A DNA stretch of 64,000 nucleotides, from NCBI GenBank assembly GCA_002082245.2, contig NBTC02000001.1, positions 174,609 through 238,608 of the forward strand, given 5' to 3'. Below, one piece after another: positions 16,953-25,801 of this stretch (position 1 is its first letter; each line of letters begins with the position of its first letter). The DNA is from Yersinia enterocolitica. GTDB taxonomy: Bacteria; Pseudomonadota; Gammaproteobacteria; Enterobacterales; Enterobacteriaceae. The translations under genes were made by a program, and so were the position numbers. Under the pieces are notes generated by a model that had not been told where the DNA came from, did not search any database, and was given only the letters and a program-made list of their open reading frames with translations.

Positions 16953-19370
16953 TCAGAAGTTAACCTTCACGCCCAACATCACCGCCGTGTCACTGTAGCC
17001 TTTGTCGCCAATTTGCTGGCTCACATTGCCCCACAGGTTCACCCGTTTGTTCAACTGACCTTCAACCCCGGTTTTCAGCTCGGCAATGTTGCCCGCACCG
17101 GCCTGCGTCACCGTCACGCCGTCCATCTGTGTGCCGAAGTCTTCGGTGTTGTGCACCCAGTTCGCCTCGATAAACGGCTGGAATACCCGGTCTTTGCCTT
17201 TGTCCTGGGCACTGGACCCGTTCATAAAGGCTTTCACCCCCAGACGCGTCTGGATATTGCCATCGCCTTTGCCCGACACCTGCGTGCCATTGGCTTCTTT
17301 ATGTTCATCGGCTTTCACGCCCATCCAGGTCACCTGCGCCTGTGGCTGGATAAAGACCTTCGCATTCTTGGCCGCATTCTCACCCACCTTCAGGGTGTAG
17401 CCACTTTCCACCGAGGCGGTCACCCCTTTAGATTGGTAATGCTCACTCGCCAGACCCTGACCGCTCACGCTGTTGTCAAACCAGCTGTATTGCGCCCAGC
17501 CATCGACATACAGGCCCGTCTGGTCGGCGTCATTCGCCTGCCAGGTACCGTACATCCCCAGGCTGTAGCCGTCCACCGACGCATCCGCCCGGTAACCGGT
17601 CACCCGCGAATCGGTTTTGCTCTGGCTGTTGCCGTACCCGCCCATCACCCCGAGGTGAAAGCGGCTCTGGTCCGTCGTCCACTGCGCGATATCCCCGCCC
17701 AGTTGCATCACATAGCGGTTGCTCTGGGTGCCCAGTTGGTCACGGCTGTCACGGAAACGGTTATGCCCGCCTTCGTTACGCAGCCACAGGCTGGTGACCT
17801 TCTGCTCCCCGGTCAGGGCATCAATGTATTGGGTTTCCCCCAACCGGTCGTGCAGGCGGGTGGCAAACAGGGTATTGGCCGCCGCCAGGTTGGCGATATA
17901 GCCGCTGGCTTCCGGCCGCTCTATCGGCACCACCGGATTGACCGGGTCGTCAGGGTTGACGGGGTCTACCGGGTCTACCGGGTCTACCGGGTCGGGTGGT
18001 GTCGGGTCTACCGGGTCCGGTGACAGGCTGCTACTCAGCACCCAGTTATTGGTCTGAGCACCGGCACCGCGACCGAGGAAGTAATCATAGGCCCCAGCCA
18101 CAATACGCCCAACTTGGGTAAATACCCCCTCAGAAGTACCCGCCACTGTGATTAACTCAATACCGTTAAGGGTCTGACCGCCACCACCCAGCGTGTTGTT
18201 CACCTGAACACGGGTGGTCCCGGAAGTGTTCCCCTCAACAACCAACTGGTCGGTCACGGAGTTATCCTCCCCCAGGACGGTATTCATCTGGAGGAGTCCG
18301 TTGTTGCCAATGTAATCACCAGTGAGGGTCAGGATATTGCCACCGCTGCCGCCGAAGTTAACCACCCCGGCATGATTGAGTGACGCGAGGGTTTGACGGT
18401 AACCATCAAGGTCCAGTGTTCCCCCCGCCTCAGTGAGGTAATGCGAGGCGGTGCTGAATACCTGGTCGCCCCCCGCTTTGAGGGTCCCGCCCTTAACGGT
18501 GGTGTCGCCGGTGTAGCTATAGGTGCGGTCGGCAGACAACAGCAGGGTATGCGGGCTGTTTTGCGTCAGGCTGCCAGTCCCCCCCAGATTGAAATCCAGG
18601 GTATAATCGGCACTGCGCTGGAAGACCAGCTCACTCTGGTTTTGCAAGGCCTCTGTTGTGTCACCATGAAAATGAATGTCACCGGTACCATTCACCACCG
18701 TCTGGCCGGTCAATACGCCGCCTATTTCAACCATTAAAACGCCACCACTATTAATAGTGGTGTTGTTGGCAATCCCGCCATTATCGACAGTCTGGCTCCC
18801 ACCATAAATGGTGGTGCCGTTGGCGGTGCCACCGGAACGGACCTTCTGCCATCCCATAGTAAGGGTGGTGCTGTTGGCGATGCCTCCATTATTGACATGC
18901 TGAGTTCCATTCTGAAAAAACGCGCGGTTGGCGGTACCACCACTATTGACAATCTGCTCTCCTTCATAGACGTAGGTGCCGTTGGCGGTACCGCCATCAT
19001 TGACATTCTGAGTCCCACCATCACTAATGGTGGTGCCGTTGGCGGTACCGCCATCATTGACAATCTGCTCTCCACCACTGATGGTGGTGCCGTTGGTGGT
19101 TCCTCCAGCCTCGACAGTCTGCCCCCCATAATTAATGATAGTGTCGTTGGCCGTGCCGCCAGTATGAACCCGCTGATTTTCGCCCTCATTCAAGACTTCT
19201 CCCTCCACCACGACCCCCTCTCCGGAAACATCCTCTGTGTATGCAAATACCGACGGGGCAACGGAAAAGCTGCAGGCAAGAACGATGAGGGCCGACAGTG
19301 GGGTGCGGGAAAATAGCGGGTGGTCGCCATCAGGGCGGCGCTTATACCGCTCGGGTGTAGAAATTGTCAT
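16953..19370 (-). CDS. AIDA/Ag43-like autotransporter adhesin
   Basis: 805-aa type Va autotransporter. An extended N-terminal signal (about 43 residues, LSALIVLACSFSVAPSVFA) precedes a passenger with about nine copies of an 18-residue glycine-rich repeat (GGTANGTTI...GG.Q.VN.G; roughly residues 75-225), typical of self-associating AIDA-I/Ag43 beta-helices. A Pro-Asp-Val-rich linker (about residues 455-485) follows. The last 290 residues form the outer-membrane barrel (SLWLRNEGGHNRFRDS through the terminal VMLGVKVNF, ending in Phe). GGAG eight bases before ATG supports the start. The passenger is short. Base composition is visibly GC-richer than the surrounding native genes, suggesting separate acquisition, and IS1 ends border both sides (16912 and 19980). 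Confidence 0.93.
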   Translation of the reverse strand: MTISTPERYKRRPDGDHPLFSRTPLSALIVLACSFSVAPSVFAYTEDVSGEGVVVEGEVLNEGENQRVHTGGTANDTIINYGGQTVEAGGTTNGTTISGGEQIVNDGGTANGTTISDGGTQNVNDGGTANGTYVYEGEQIVNSGGTANRAFFQNGTQHVNNGGIANSTTLTMGWQKVRSGGTANGTTIYGGSQTVDNGGIANNTTINSGGVLMVEIGGVLTGQTVVNGTGDIHFHGDTTEALQNQSELVFQRSADYTLDFNLGGTGSLTQNSPHTLLLSADRTYSYTGDTTVKGGTLKAGGDQVFSTASHYLTEAGGTLDLDGYRQTLASLNHAGVVNFGGSGGNILTLTGDYIGNNGLLQMNTVLGEDNSVTDQLVVEGNTSGTTRVQVNNTLGGGGQTLNGIELITVAGTSEGVFTQVGRIVAGAYDYFLGRGAGAQTNNWVLSSSLSPDPVDPTPPDPVDPVDPVDPVNPDDPVNPVVPIERPEASGYIANLAAANTLFATRLHDRLGETQYIDALTGEQKVTSLWLRNEGGHNRFRDSRDQLGTQSNRYVMQLGGDIAQWTTDQSRFHLGVMGGYGNSQSKTDSRVTGYRADASVDGYSLGMYGTWQANDADQTGLYVDGWAQYSWFDNSVSGQGLASEHYQSKGVTASVESGYTLKVGENAAKNAKVFIQPQAQVTWMGVKADEHKEANGTQVSGKGDGNIQTRLGVKAFMNGSSAQDKGKDRVFQPFIEANWVHNTEDFGTQMDGVTVTQAGAGNIAELKTGVEGQLNKRVNLWGNVSQQIGDKGYSDTAVMLGVKVNF
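17945..18010 (-). repeat. 9-bp tandem repeat in autotransporter linker
   Basis: Repeated GGGTCTACC units (plus-strand sense) encode the Asp-Pro-Val linker between passenger and barrel. Copy-number slippage in multiples of nine would keep the frame and change linker length. Confidence 0.8.
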
Positions 19371-19979
19371 ACATCATTCTCCAGTAAAAAATAATCTATG
19401 CCGTAGTCAGGCGTGTCTCCTGTGGAAACGGGCATAATGGGGCTGTTCGAACCATAAAGACGGTTGCCGTCATCACGGTATAAAAGGGCAGGACGCAAAG
19501 CGGCTGATGGAGGCATCTGCTCACCGGTAAAATCAGGGGCAACCGTCTCTTTCCTGCCTGATAGTGAAGGTGTTCTTCGCTCTGCGGATAAATAAAGGAA
19601 ATCGTTTATGTTGAGTATTAATATATAAAAATACGCAGTAACGAACCCGGAACTATCAAAAATAGCTCATGGCATAAAAGATAAAATAAACATCGGCAGG
19701 TGTATTAAATAAATGTTAATAAATTGAGACGGTGGCCGTGTATTATTTTTACACGCTATTTCACTGAGTCTTTTAATGACGAATAACCTATCAGAACCTT
19801 CTCAATCACGTCGAGGGGGTATACAAATCATTAATCTTCTTTTGGGAAACTGAATAAAGTGTATCAATAGCAACAGTAATCTCATTAATATAACGAATAA
19901 TGAAAAAAACTATTTACGTATTTGTTATTACCTGTCTGTATATGTTGTCAATATAACTATATTGAAAGAGAGAAATACG
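19371..19979. other. Upstream region of autotransporter, no gene
   Basis: About 600 bases with no credible gene. The part near the autotransporter (19371-19560) is moderately GC-rich and should hold its promoter. From about 19600 it becomes very AT-rich until the IS1 left end at 19980. The change in composition near 19600 may mark an old junction. Confidence 0.5.
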
Positions 19980-20007
19980 GGTCATGTATTCAATGTGGTT
20001 ATTAGTA

Positions 20008-20482
20008 TCACATAAGGTAATGCTCACGCTCAATGAACGTACCGATAATACTGTCATGCATTTCTGCCGATTTTGAGTATCCGAGAGTCTTGCGGTTCAG
20101 TCGTTTCAACCGATTACGAATATTCAGGTTTTCACGCTCAATCCGCTGCGTGTAAAGCTTGCCACTGATGTGTTTTTCATCCGGCAACATGTCATAAGCA
20201 CTGAAGTTGTCGGTGCACCAAAAGACGACATTGAAACCTAACAGCAACCCCAATAATTGGCGAAATGTCTTTTTGCTCCGACGACCAAAAACATGAGCAA
20301 TAATACGTTTGAAGCGAGGCTCCCAGGCATACCAAAGCCAGCGTTGCTGCTTTTTGTTGCCGATAAACGACCACATCTCGTCCACTTCGCAAATGAGTTG
20401 AATTTGCAGGTTATCCAGTGGCAGCGTTGTTACATTCCGCGGCGAGAGTTTTTTAAAGTGCGCACAACGGTATTGATGCTGA
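20008..20482 (-). pseudogene. insB: IS1 transposase InsB part
   Basis: Catalytic part of the IS1 transposase. DEMWSFIGNKKQQRWLWYAWE and the later TDNFSAYDMLPDEKHISGKLYTQRIERENLNIRNRLKRL are diagnostic, and the frame ends at 20008. The upstream part of the fused InsAB reading lies on the other side of the IS66 insertion, so no functional IS1 transposase can be made from this copy. Confidence 0.88.
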
Positions 20483-20575
20483 TATGTAACGTAAACGTCG
20501 CTGGTACCGCACCTTCCGCTTAACGCGATGAAACATCATGCTTGTCTTTGGAATTCACCGAAGATCAGAGGCAAT

Positions 20576-20947
20576 ATGGCAAAGACGAACCATCGCACTC
20601 CCGACGAATGGCGTGAACTGCTCGACGCACAACAACGCTCCGGTCTCAACCAAACTCAATTCTGTAAACGCCATCAAATCTCACGCAGCGCTTTTTTCAA
20701 TGCCAAGGATCGCCTCGTTGCGCAAGCCAAGTCGCCGCCGCCCGCATTTATCGCTGTCTCTCCGCTCAAACAGGGTTCTTTGCCGATAACGCCGCCTGTC
20801 GAACCCACTCCCGCTGTTGCCGAACCTGAGCTACCTCCGGTTGAGTGCGATTCTATCAAACTGACGCTCGCACACTGCTCACTGCAATTTCCCCTCAGCC
20901 TTTCTCCATTTTGGCTGGCGACCTTACTGCGGGAACTCACGCCATGA
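20576..20947 (+). CDS. tnpA: IS66 accessory protein TnpA
   Basis: 123-aa HTH protein beginning MAKTNHRTPDEWRELLDAQ, with the IS66 pattern SGLNQTQFCKRHQISRSAFFNAK. Its TGA overlaps the tnpB ATG (ATGA at 20944), so the two are coupled. The Pro-rich second half is variable in the family. Confidence 0.9.
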   Translation: MAKTNHRTPDEWRELLDAQQRSGLNQTQFCKRHQISRSAFFNAKDRLVAQAKSPPPAFIAVSPLKQGSLPITPPVEPTPAVAEPELPPVECDSIKLTLAHCSLQFPLSLSPFWLATLLRELTP

Positions 20948-21300
20948 AGATGTTTGTCGATGCCACGCAGATTTATCTTCACCGCCTTCCCGTGGACTTT
21001 CGCAAAAGCATCAACGGGCTCACGCTACTGGTTGAACAGCACATGGCGTTATCGCCTTTTAGTGGAGCCCTGTTTGTCTTCTGCAATCGACGGCACGACA
21101 AAATAAAGGCGCTGTACTGGGACACCACCGGTTTTTGTCTGTGGTATAAACGCCTTGAACAGGCGCACTTCAAATGGCCTTCCCGGTTGAGTGGCGATAC
21201 GTTGACGTTGGATGAACAACAATGGCACTGGCTGTTAGAGGGGATAGACATCACAAAAATACAGCGGCATCCCCCTCTGCATTACACCTCGTTGAGTTAA
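20944..21300 (+). CDS. tnpB: IS66 accessory protein TnpB
   Basis: 118-aa IS66 Orf2-like protein with LPVDFRKSINGLTLLVE, FCNRRHDKIKALYWDTTGFCLWYKRLEQAHFKWP, all diagnostic. The frame is open further upstream, but the coupled ATG at 20944 is preferred. Confidence 0.92.
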   Translation: MKMFVDATQIYLHRLPVDFRKSINGLTLLVEQHMALSPFSGALFVFCNRRHDKIKALYWDTTGFCLWYKRLEQAHFKWPSRLSGDTLTLDEQQWHWLLEGIDITKIQRHPPLHYTSLS

Positions 21301-21366
21301 TAAAAAAGTACAACTACCGGTTAAATAACAATGTATTAAGGGGCAGTAAAGGGTATAATTCATACC

Positions 21367-22968
21367 ATGAAAACACTGCCCGATACCCTGCCAAACTCGC
21401 CTAATGAACTCCAGCAAATACTGCAGGAGCGGGAAGCTTTTTGGCAGGCGCAGGTAGCCCAGTGGCAAGCACAAGCAGCCCAATGGCAGGAAAAATCGAG
21501 CCTGTGGCAAGCGCAATACCAAAGCATGGTCGAACAGTGGCTGCTGGCCCGTTACAAACTCTATGCGGCCAGTAGCGAAGACTACCCAGGTCAGGGAGCG
21601 TTGTTTAACGAAGCTGAGCAGACCGATGACCTTGCCACCCAGACGCCACCTCACGCCGAGGAAGAAGATAACGCTCAGGCTGACCCCGTCACACCCGAAC
21701 GCAAAAGCCGTCGTCCACGGTTACCGCCTGGCCTTCCCCGGGAGGAGGTGCTTCACGACCTGCCAGACGAAGAAAAGACCTGTGCCTGCTGTGGTCATGC
21801 CCTGCATCGCATGGGCGAGGAATGCAGCGAGCAACTGGAGTTTATCCCGGCCAGCATCAAGGTCATGCGCCATGTTCGCCCTAAATACAGTTGCCGCCAA
21901 TGTGAGCAGCAGGGGACCGAGGTCAACATCCTGATTGTGCCTGTACCTGCAACCTTATTACCCCGCAGCATCGCCACGCCCAGCCTGCTGGCCCAGATAA
22001 TCAACAGCAAGTTCCAGTTCAGCCTGCCGCTCTATCGCCAGGAGCAATGGTTCGCCCAGTTGGGTATCGAGCTGAGCCGCCAGACCATGAGCAGTTGGAT
22101 GTTGAAATGTGCAGAACGGCTGGCCCCGCTGGTTGAGTTGCTTCATCAACATTTACTTGAGCGTGAGGTAATCTGGAGCGATGACACCACGCTCAAGGTG
22201 GTGGAGGTGAAAAAGGATAAATGTTACATGTGGGTCTACGGCTGCGGCGGTGATAGCCCGGAGCCCGGTCTGCCGCCCGCTATCGTACTGTATGACTATC
22301 AGGATGGTCACGGCGCTGCCGGCCCTGTCGGGTTCCTCAACGGATATGAAGGTTACCTGCAGGCCGATGGTTATGCCGGTTACACGAATACCGACGCGAC
22401 AGTTGTCGGTTGCATGGCGCATGCGCGCCGCAAGTTCATGGAGGCGAAAGTGGCCCAGCCGAAAGGAAAAGTTGGCCGTGCTGACTGGGCGCTGACGCAT
22501 ATCCAGAAACTTTACCGCCTTGAGCGAGAGCTGAAGGGGCAGCCGGCCGATGTCATTGCGGCCCGCCGCCAGCAGGAGGCCATCCCACTGCTGGACGAGT
22601 TCAAAGGCTGGCTGGATAAAACAAGGCCGCAGGTTCCGGAGAAACACTTGTTGGGCACGGCCGTGGTCTACAGTCTGAATCAATGGTCAAAGCTGGTGCG
22701 TTATGTGGAGCACGGGCAGTTGAGCATAGACAACAACAGGGCTGAGCGGGCCATCAAGCCGTTTGTCATTGGGAGAAAAAATTGGATGCTGTCGAATACG
22801 CGCAGCGGTGCGCGGTCGAGCGCCATCCTTTATAGCCTGGTTGAAACGGCGAAAGCCAATGGTCTTGTGCCCTTTGACTACCTGATGCAGGTGTTTACCA
22901 AACTGCCCACCCTCACCGCCGACGGTGATCTCGAGTCCCTCCTTCCCTGGAACATCACCCTACCTTAA
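21367..22968 (+). CDS. tnpC: IS66-family transposase TnpC
   Basis: 533-aa transposase. Gln/Trp-rich N-terminal coiled region (EREAFWQAQVAQWQAQ), zinc-binding CACCGHALHRMG...YSCRQCEQQG, then a DDE core with WSDDTTLKVVEV, LQADGYAGYTNTD and IDNNRAERAIKPFVIGRKNWM. Intact and identical in sequence to the copy at 26421-28022, which implies recent duplication or gene conversion. Confidence 0.95.
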   Translation: MKTLPDTLPNSPNELQQILQEREAFWQAQVAQWQAQAAQWQEKSSLWQAQYQSMVEQWLLARYKLYAASSEDYPGQGALFNEAEQTDDLATQTPPHAEEEDNAQADPVTPERKSRRPRLPPGLPREEVLHDLPDEEKTCACCGHALHRMGEECSEQLEFIPASIKVMRHVRPKYSCRQCEQQGTEVNILIVPVPATLLPRSIATPSLLAQIINSKFQFSLPLYRQEQWFAQLGIELSRQTMSSWMLKCAERLAPLVELLHQHLLEREVIWSDDTTLKVVEVKKDKCYMWVYGCGGDSPEPGLPPAIVLYDYQDGHGAAGPVGFLNGYEGYLQADGYAGYTNTDATVVGCMAHARRKFMEAKVAQPKGKVGRADWALTHIQKLYRLERELKGQPADVIAARRQQEAIPLLDEFKGWLDKTRPQVPEKHLLGTAVVYSLNQWSKLVRYVEHGQLSIDNNRAERAIKPFVIGRKNWMLSNTRSGARSSAILYSLVETAKANGLVPFDYLMQVFTKLPTLTADGDLESLLPWNITLP

Positions 22969-23008
22969 ACAACCACACAGGTCACTGTGTGGTTCTAGCG
23001 ACGCTTAC

Positions 23009-23234
23009 TATGTAACGCCCGTGCAGTGTCACGAATACCGGCATTGTTCATAGCAAGATCGACAATTTGATCTTTCATACCGGGGTGGCATGCACGGTAC
23101 TCGTATTCTAGTTGAAAGCTCCGGCGGCAGGCCTGACAGCGGTAGCGCTGATGCCCGGAGCGTCCTGGTCCGTGCTTTTTAACAGAGTGCGCCTGCTCAC
23201 AAAATGGGCATTTCACATCAACCTTAGCCATCAA
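23009..23234 (-). pseudogene. insA: IS1 InsA part
   Basis: N-terminal IS1 protein with a zinc finger (CPFCEQAHSV...YRCQACRRSF), continuing to GIRDTARALH, where the IS66 element interrupts it. The last few residues of the open frame (SKRR) come from the IS66 end. It joins in register to the InsB part at 20482. Confidence 0.88.
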
Positions 23235-23292
23235 ACCCTCTCAGATAAATGCGAAGATGTTACCTGATGATCTCCGCATTGAATACATGACC

Positions 23293-23727
23293 TAATTTTG
23301 ACGCGGTTGATCTCTTTCAAGGTAAACATTCCTGAGCTTTCTGCGCACATGGCAATCTCCGGTAGTTTTTACTGATGAAAAACGACTCCGTGAGACTCAC
23401 CATATCGCGGTCACGTGAATTGAGCTACAGGCGGACACTACTATTGAGCTACTACACGCTATATGCCGTTTTCCGTGCAATATGTTAAATAGACCCCGAT
23501 TTCTCACAATATAGCTGCTCTCTCTGCCCTTTCTCTCTCTGTCAATTCTCTTAATTAGAAGTCATATAAATCATATCGTTGAAACTACGTTCCACAAAAC
23601 CTAAGATGCATATGCCCCTAAAAAGGTAAGTGGCTTACGGGTAAGCACGTAGGCCAATCAATTCCCTATATCCCAGTAATGGTGAATGTATGGCTCAAAT
23701 AATTTTTGAAAGAAACAGAGGTGTTCC
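23293..23727. other. Gap with RES gene promoter region
   Basis: About 435 bases, no gene seen. It presumably holds the promoter of the RES-domain gene, whose ribosome site AGAGGTG sits about five bases before its GTG start. No repeats stand out. Confidence 0.5.
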
Positions 23728-24435
23728 GTGGCAACAGAAAAGAGAACGAATGGAGATTTCATCCATGAGCAGTTAAACCAGTTAGAAATGCAGGGGCGTG
23801 TTCCGAGTGACATTCGTGAGACAGGCACTCAACAAATGCGCTGGCAATGGGACGAATATGCTTCAGGTGTGCATTATGGCGCACCGATGGACCCAGAACC
23901 GTTAGGTCGTTACAACGACCCTACAGGCCGCACAGGTATCTGCTACGCCGCAGATAACGCCGCCGCTGCAATAGCTGAATCGTTGGGAAGAGTCTACCAA
24001 CGTGACCAAGATAATTTTACTCTCGGTTTGAGTGATTTACACAAGGCTCAGATGTATACGCTAGAGACGACTCGTGATACGAGAACCATCAATATGACGA
24101 AGTTGCAGGGTATGTTGCATATTACTGCTGATCAGACGATGGGCAATCGACAGGACATTACACAAGCCATTACCGATTGGGCTGCGAACACACCAGGGCT
24201 ACAGTATGACGGTGTTTCGTACAGTTCCAGGCATTACGGTGTGGGGATATGTACTGCCTTCTGGGAACGCGAGGGGGAGACAGGCCCCTTAGCTGATGTT
24301 ACGCATAGTTCCGTTTATTCACATGTTGATTCGAACCCAGATAATTTCCCTCAAAACTGGCAGGATAAAGACATTGAAGGATTTGAAATTGTGGTGGAAA
24401 CGCTACAGTTTGATGTGAGTGCCGATGACTCGTAA
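23728..24435 (+). CDS. RES-domain toxin (NAD+ phosphorylase-like)
   Basis: 235-aa protein with a RES domain, the fold of MbcT-type toxins that degrade NAD+. The conserved set is visible: Arg61 in LGRYNDP, Tyr73 in GICYAADN, Glu84 in AIAESLGR and Ser166/167 in VSYSSRHYG. The start is GTG with an AGAGGTG ribosome site. About 40 N-terminal residues precede the domain, and the C-terminus ends with a VVVETLQFD-type strand. It faces a minus-strand antitoxin-like gene and shares a bidirectional terminator with it. Most RES toxins are co-transcribed directly downstream of their antitoxin, so this convergent layout is unusual. A secreted-effector use cannot be excluded next to a T3SS locus, but there is no direct sign of it. 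Confidence 0.8.
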   Translation: MATEKRTNGDFIHEQLNQLEMQGRVPSDIRETGTQQMRWQWDEYASGVHYGAPMDPEPLGRYNDPTGRTGICYAADNAAAAIAESLGRVYQRDQDNFTLGLSDLHKAQMYTLETTRDTRTINMTKLQGMLHITADQTMGNRQDITQAITDWAANTPGLQYDGVSYSSRHYGVGICTAFWEREGETGPLADVTHSSVYSHVDSNPDNFPQNWQDKDIEGFEIVVETLQFDVSADDS

Positions 24436-24437
24436 AT

Positions 24438-24461
24438 AAAAGGCCCTAAGGGGCCTTTTTT
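24438..24461. terminator. Bidirectional terminator between RES pair
   Basis: AAAGGCCC-TAAG-GGGCCTTT-type stem with A-run and T-run on opposite sides, placed exactly between the convergent RES and antitoxin genes; it overlaps the antitoxin stop codon. Confidence 0.85.
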
Positions 24462-25089
24462 AGTGGGATGCCTGATGACCGAAGAGAGCGGCTTGTTTGC
24501 GGATCTCTTTCATGTGTTCACCTGCCGTGCCGTATTTTTTCAGTGCATCGATGACATTTAAATTTTCTTCATTATCGAAAAAATACATAGCAGTCAAGAA
24601 CGAGGTTTTAGTGACTGGGCTAAATTCTCCCAGCAACAATAAAACTTCTTCCAGCCCATCAACAATGCGGTTTCCGTCAAACTGGAATGTCGGGAATTTG
24701 CTCTCGCCCCCTACCTGCACTGCCAGCAATTTTTTTGCTTTCAGTCGATTGTTAATTGTCTGTCTTTTTACTCCGAGGATGTCAGCTGCTTTACTTGCCC
24801 GGCATGTTCCGCCGAGTCTCTTCAAACGGTCTGCAAATTTGACCGCGCTTTCATTTAGATGATCCATTTTGCGTTTTTCACGCGGTGACATCTCAGAAGA
24901 CCGGTCTAGTTGAGTTTCAAAAAATAGTTTAGCCAGCTCGTTATCTGTCATGTTGCGAGCGGTGGTTAGCTGTTTTTTTTCAGCTAATTTTGCCACTAAC
25001 TCGACTGCCAAATTTGATAAGCGGTCAAACACGGCCATTTGCTCAGCGGACCGTGGTTTGCGGCATTCTTTTTGAATTGTGCTAGTCAT
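24460..25089 (-). CDS. Xre/MbcA/ParS-like antitoxin candidate
   Basis: 209-aa protein. A Lys/Arg-rich N-terminal half is followed by a DNA-binding segment (AADILGVKRQTINNRLKAKKLLAVQ, about residues 105-130) and a WQFD-like FPTFQFDGNRIVDGLEEVL block. A C-terminal region (about 155-209: FLTAMYFFDNEENLNVIDALKKYG) matches the DUF2384 toxin-binding pattern (FL...L....ALR.G). Such proteins neutralise RES toxins. It has its own promoter with an inverted-repeat operator (25101-25140), expected for autorepression. It is larger than most RES antitoxins and convergent to the toxin rather than upstream, so the pairing is probable but not proven. Confidence 0.65.
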   Translation of the reverse strand: MTSTIQKECRKPRSAEQMAVFDRLSNLAVELVAKLAEKKQLTTARNMTDNELAKLFFETQLDRSSEMSPREKRKMDHLNESAVKFADRLKRLGGTCRASKAADILGVKRQTINNRLKAKKLLAVQVGGESKFPTFQFDGNRIVDGLEEVLLLLGEFSPVTKTSFLTAMYFFDNEENLNVIDALKKYGTAGEHMKEIRKQAALFGHQASH

Positions 25090-25100
25090 ATTTACCTCTC

Positions 25101-25140
25101 TTTGACACTTAGAATAGTCACGTAAGGGTAAAGTGTCAAA
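25101..25140 (-). promoter_or_regulatory. Antitoxin promoter with overlapping operator
   Basis: On the minus strand TTGACA (25134-25139) and TATTCT (25111-25116) are separated by 17 bp, a strong sigma-70 promoter. A perfect 10-bp inverted repeat TTTGACACTT / AAGTGTCAAA (25101-25110 and 25131-25140) covers the -35 and the bases just after the -10. An AGGT ribosome site follows. Classic autoregulated layout. Confidence 0.75.
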
Positions 25141-25237
25141 TTAAAACGACGTGAAAATATACAGATTGAACAGGTGGTGTTGTCGCAATAGGGTGAACTC
25201 CCATGCTATACGGTGTTTTCAGGGCGTTTTGCCCTAT

Positions 25238-25293
25238 CGGATAACCTAAAAGCGATACCACAAAGGCGATAACTTAAATGCGATAATACGTAA
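25238..25293. repeat. Four 14-bp iterons
   Basis: Four tandem 14-bp units, consensus GCGATAACNNAAAN, with GATA at 25240, 25254, 25268 and 25282, an exact 14-bp period. They lie upstream of the antitoxin promoter and just after the stop of the 91-aa gene. They could be replication iterons, a second operator, or a centromere-like array. Confidence 0.7.
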
Positions 25294-25305
25294 CAGCGAC
25301 GGTAT

Positions 25306-25581
25306 TTATTCGTCAGCAGGTGATTTTCCATGCGCTATAAGCCACTCGCGGCGTTTTACCAGCCACTGTTGAAACTCATGGGTATTCTCGACTCGCTGCA
25401 CTTCCTTCTGCGTCCACGCCATTATAGGGCCTGCTTTTTGAGGCTTTCCAAGGAACTGAGATATTGCTTTATCAGTCCAGTACCGAGCTTTCAGTCTACT
25501 TTTGCTGATCCAGTTATCGTGCCATTCAGCGCTTGCTCTGGCGCGTGAATCGGCAGCATTGTAATAAAGCCTTACCGTCAT
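25306..25581 (-). CDS. Hypothetical protein, 91 aa
   Basis: Small basic, Trp-rich protein (six Trp), beginning MTVRLYYNAADSRARA. I do not recognise it. The Trp/Lys-rich, soluble composition resembles small plasmid or phage proteins. It lies in an AT-rich region with its own upstream space (25582-25801), upstream of the iterons in its own direction. It could encode an iteron-binding or regulatory protein; this is only positional inference. Confidence 0.45.
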   Translation of the reverse strand: MTVRLYYNAADSRARASAEWHDNWISKSRLKARYWTDKAISQFLGKPQKAGPIMAWTQKEVQRVENTHEFQQWLVKRREWLIAHGKSPADE

Positions 25582-25801
25582 TACTCACTCCTATAATCTA
25601 AATAGGGTTCCGTGTAATTTTCTTCGAAAAGTGCAGCTATATGATAGATTTTTTATTTTTTATCATATCGTTACCATTTTAAAGTGTCGCGTTTAATTGG
25701 TCAAACAATGAACTAAACGAATGGAAGGGACTTCCCCTGGATATGCGCCTGATTAACTCTTATGCAATCATGGGGTAAACATAGCCCCGGAGGGATTCGT
25801 T

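Larger units (their letters stand above)
20491..23008 (+). mobile_element. IS66-family element, type 1, copy A
   Basis: 2518 bp, ends GTAAACGTCGCT and complement of GTAAGCGTCGCT, with a perfect 8-bp duplication TATGTAAC. Carries tnpA, tnpB and tnpC. A same-length copy lies at 26381-28898 in inverted orientation with identical protein products. Confidence 0.95.
19980..23292 (-). mobile_element. IS1 element split by IS66
   Basis: Ends GGTCATGTATTCAATG (19980) and its complement (to 23292) bound an IS1 on the minus strand. An IS66 element (20491-23008) splits it, duplicating TATGTAAC (20483-20490 and 23009-23016). Without the insertion the IS1 is about 787 bp. Confidence 0.93.

Noticed and set aside
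17013..18023. A 336-codon plus-strand open frame opposite the autotransporter barrel
   Set aside because: It is the antisense shadow of a GC-rich coding sequence, His/Arg/Val-biased, without a ribosome site or family features.
16897..23292. An intact IS1 composite transposon carrying the autotransporter
   Set aside because: Only 16 bases of the left IS1 remain and the right IS1 is split, so at most this is a relic.
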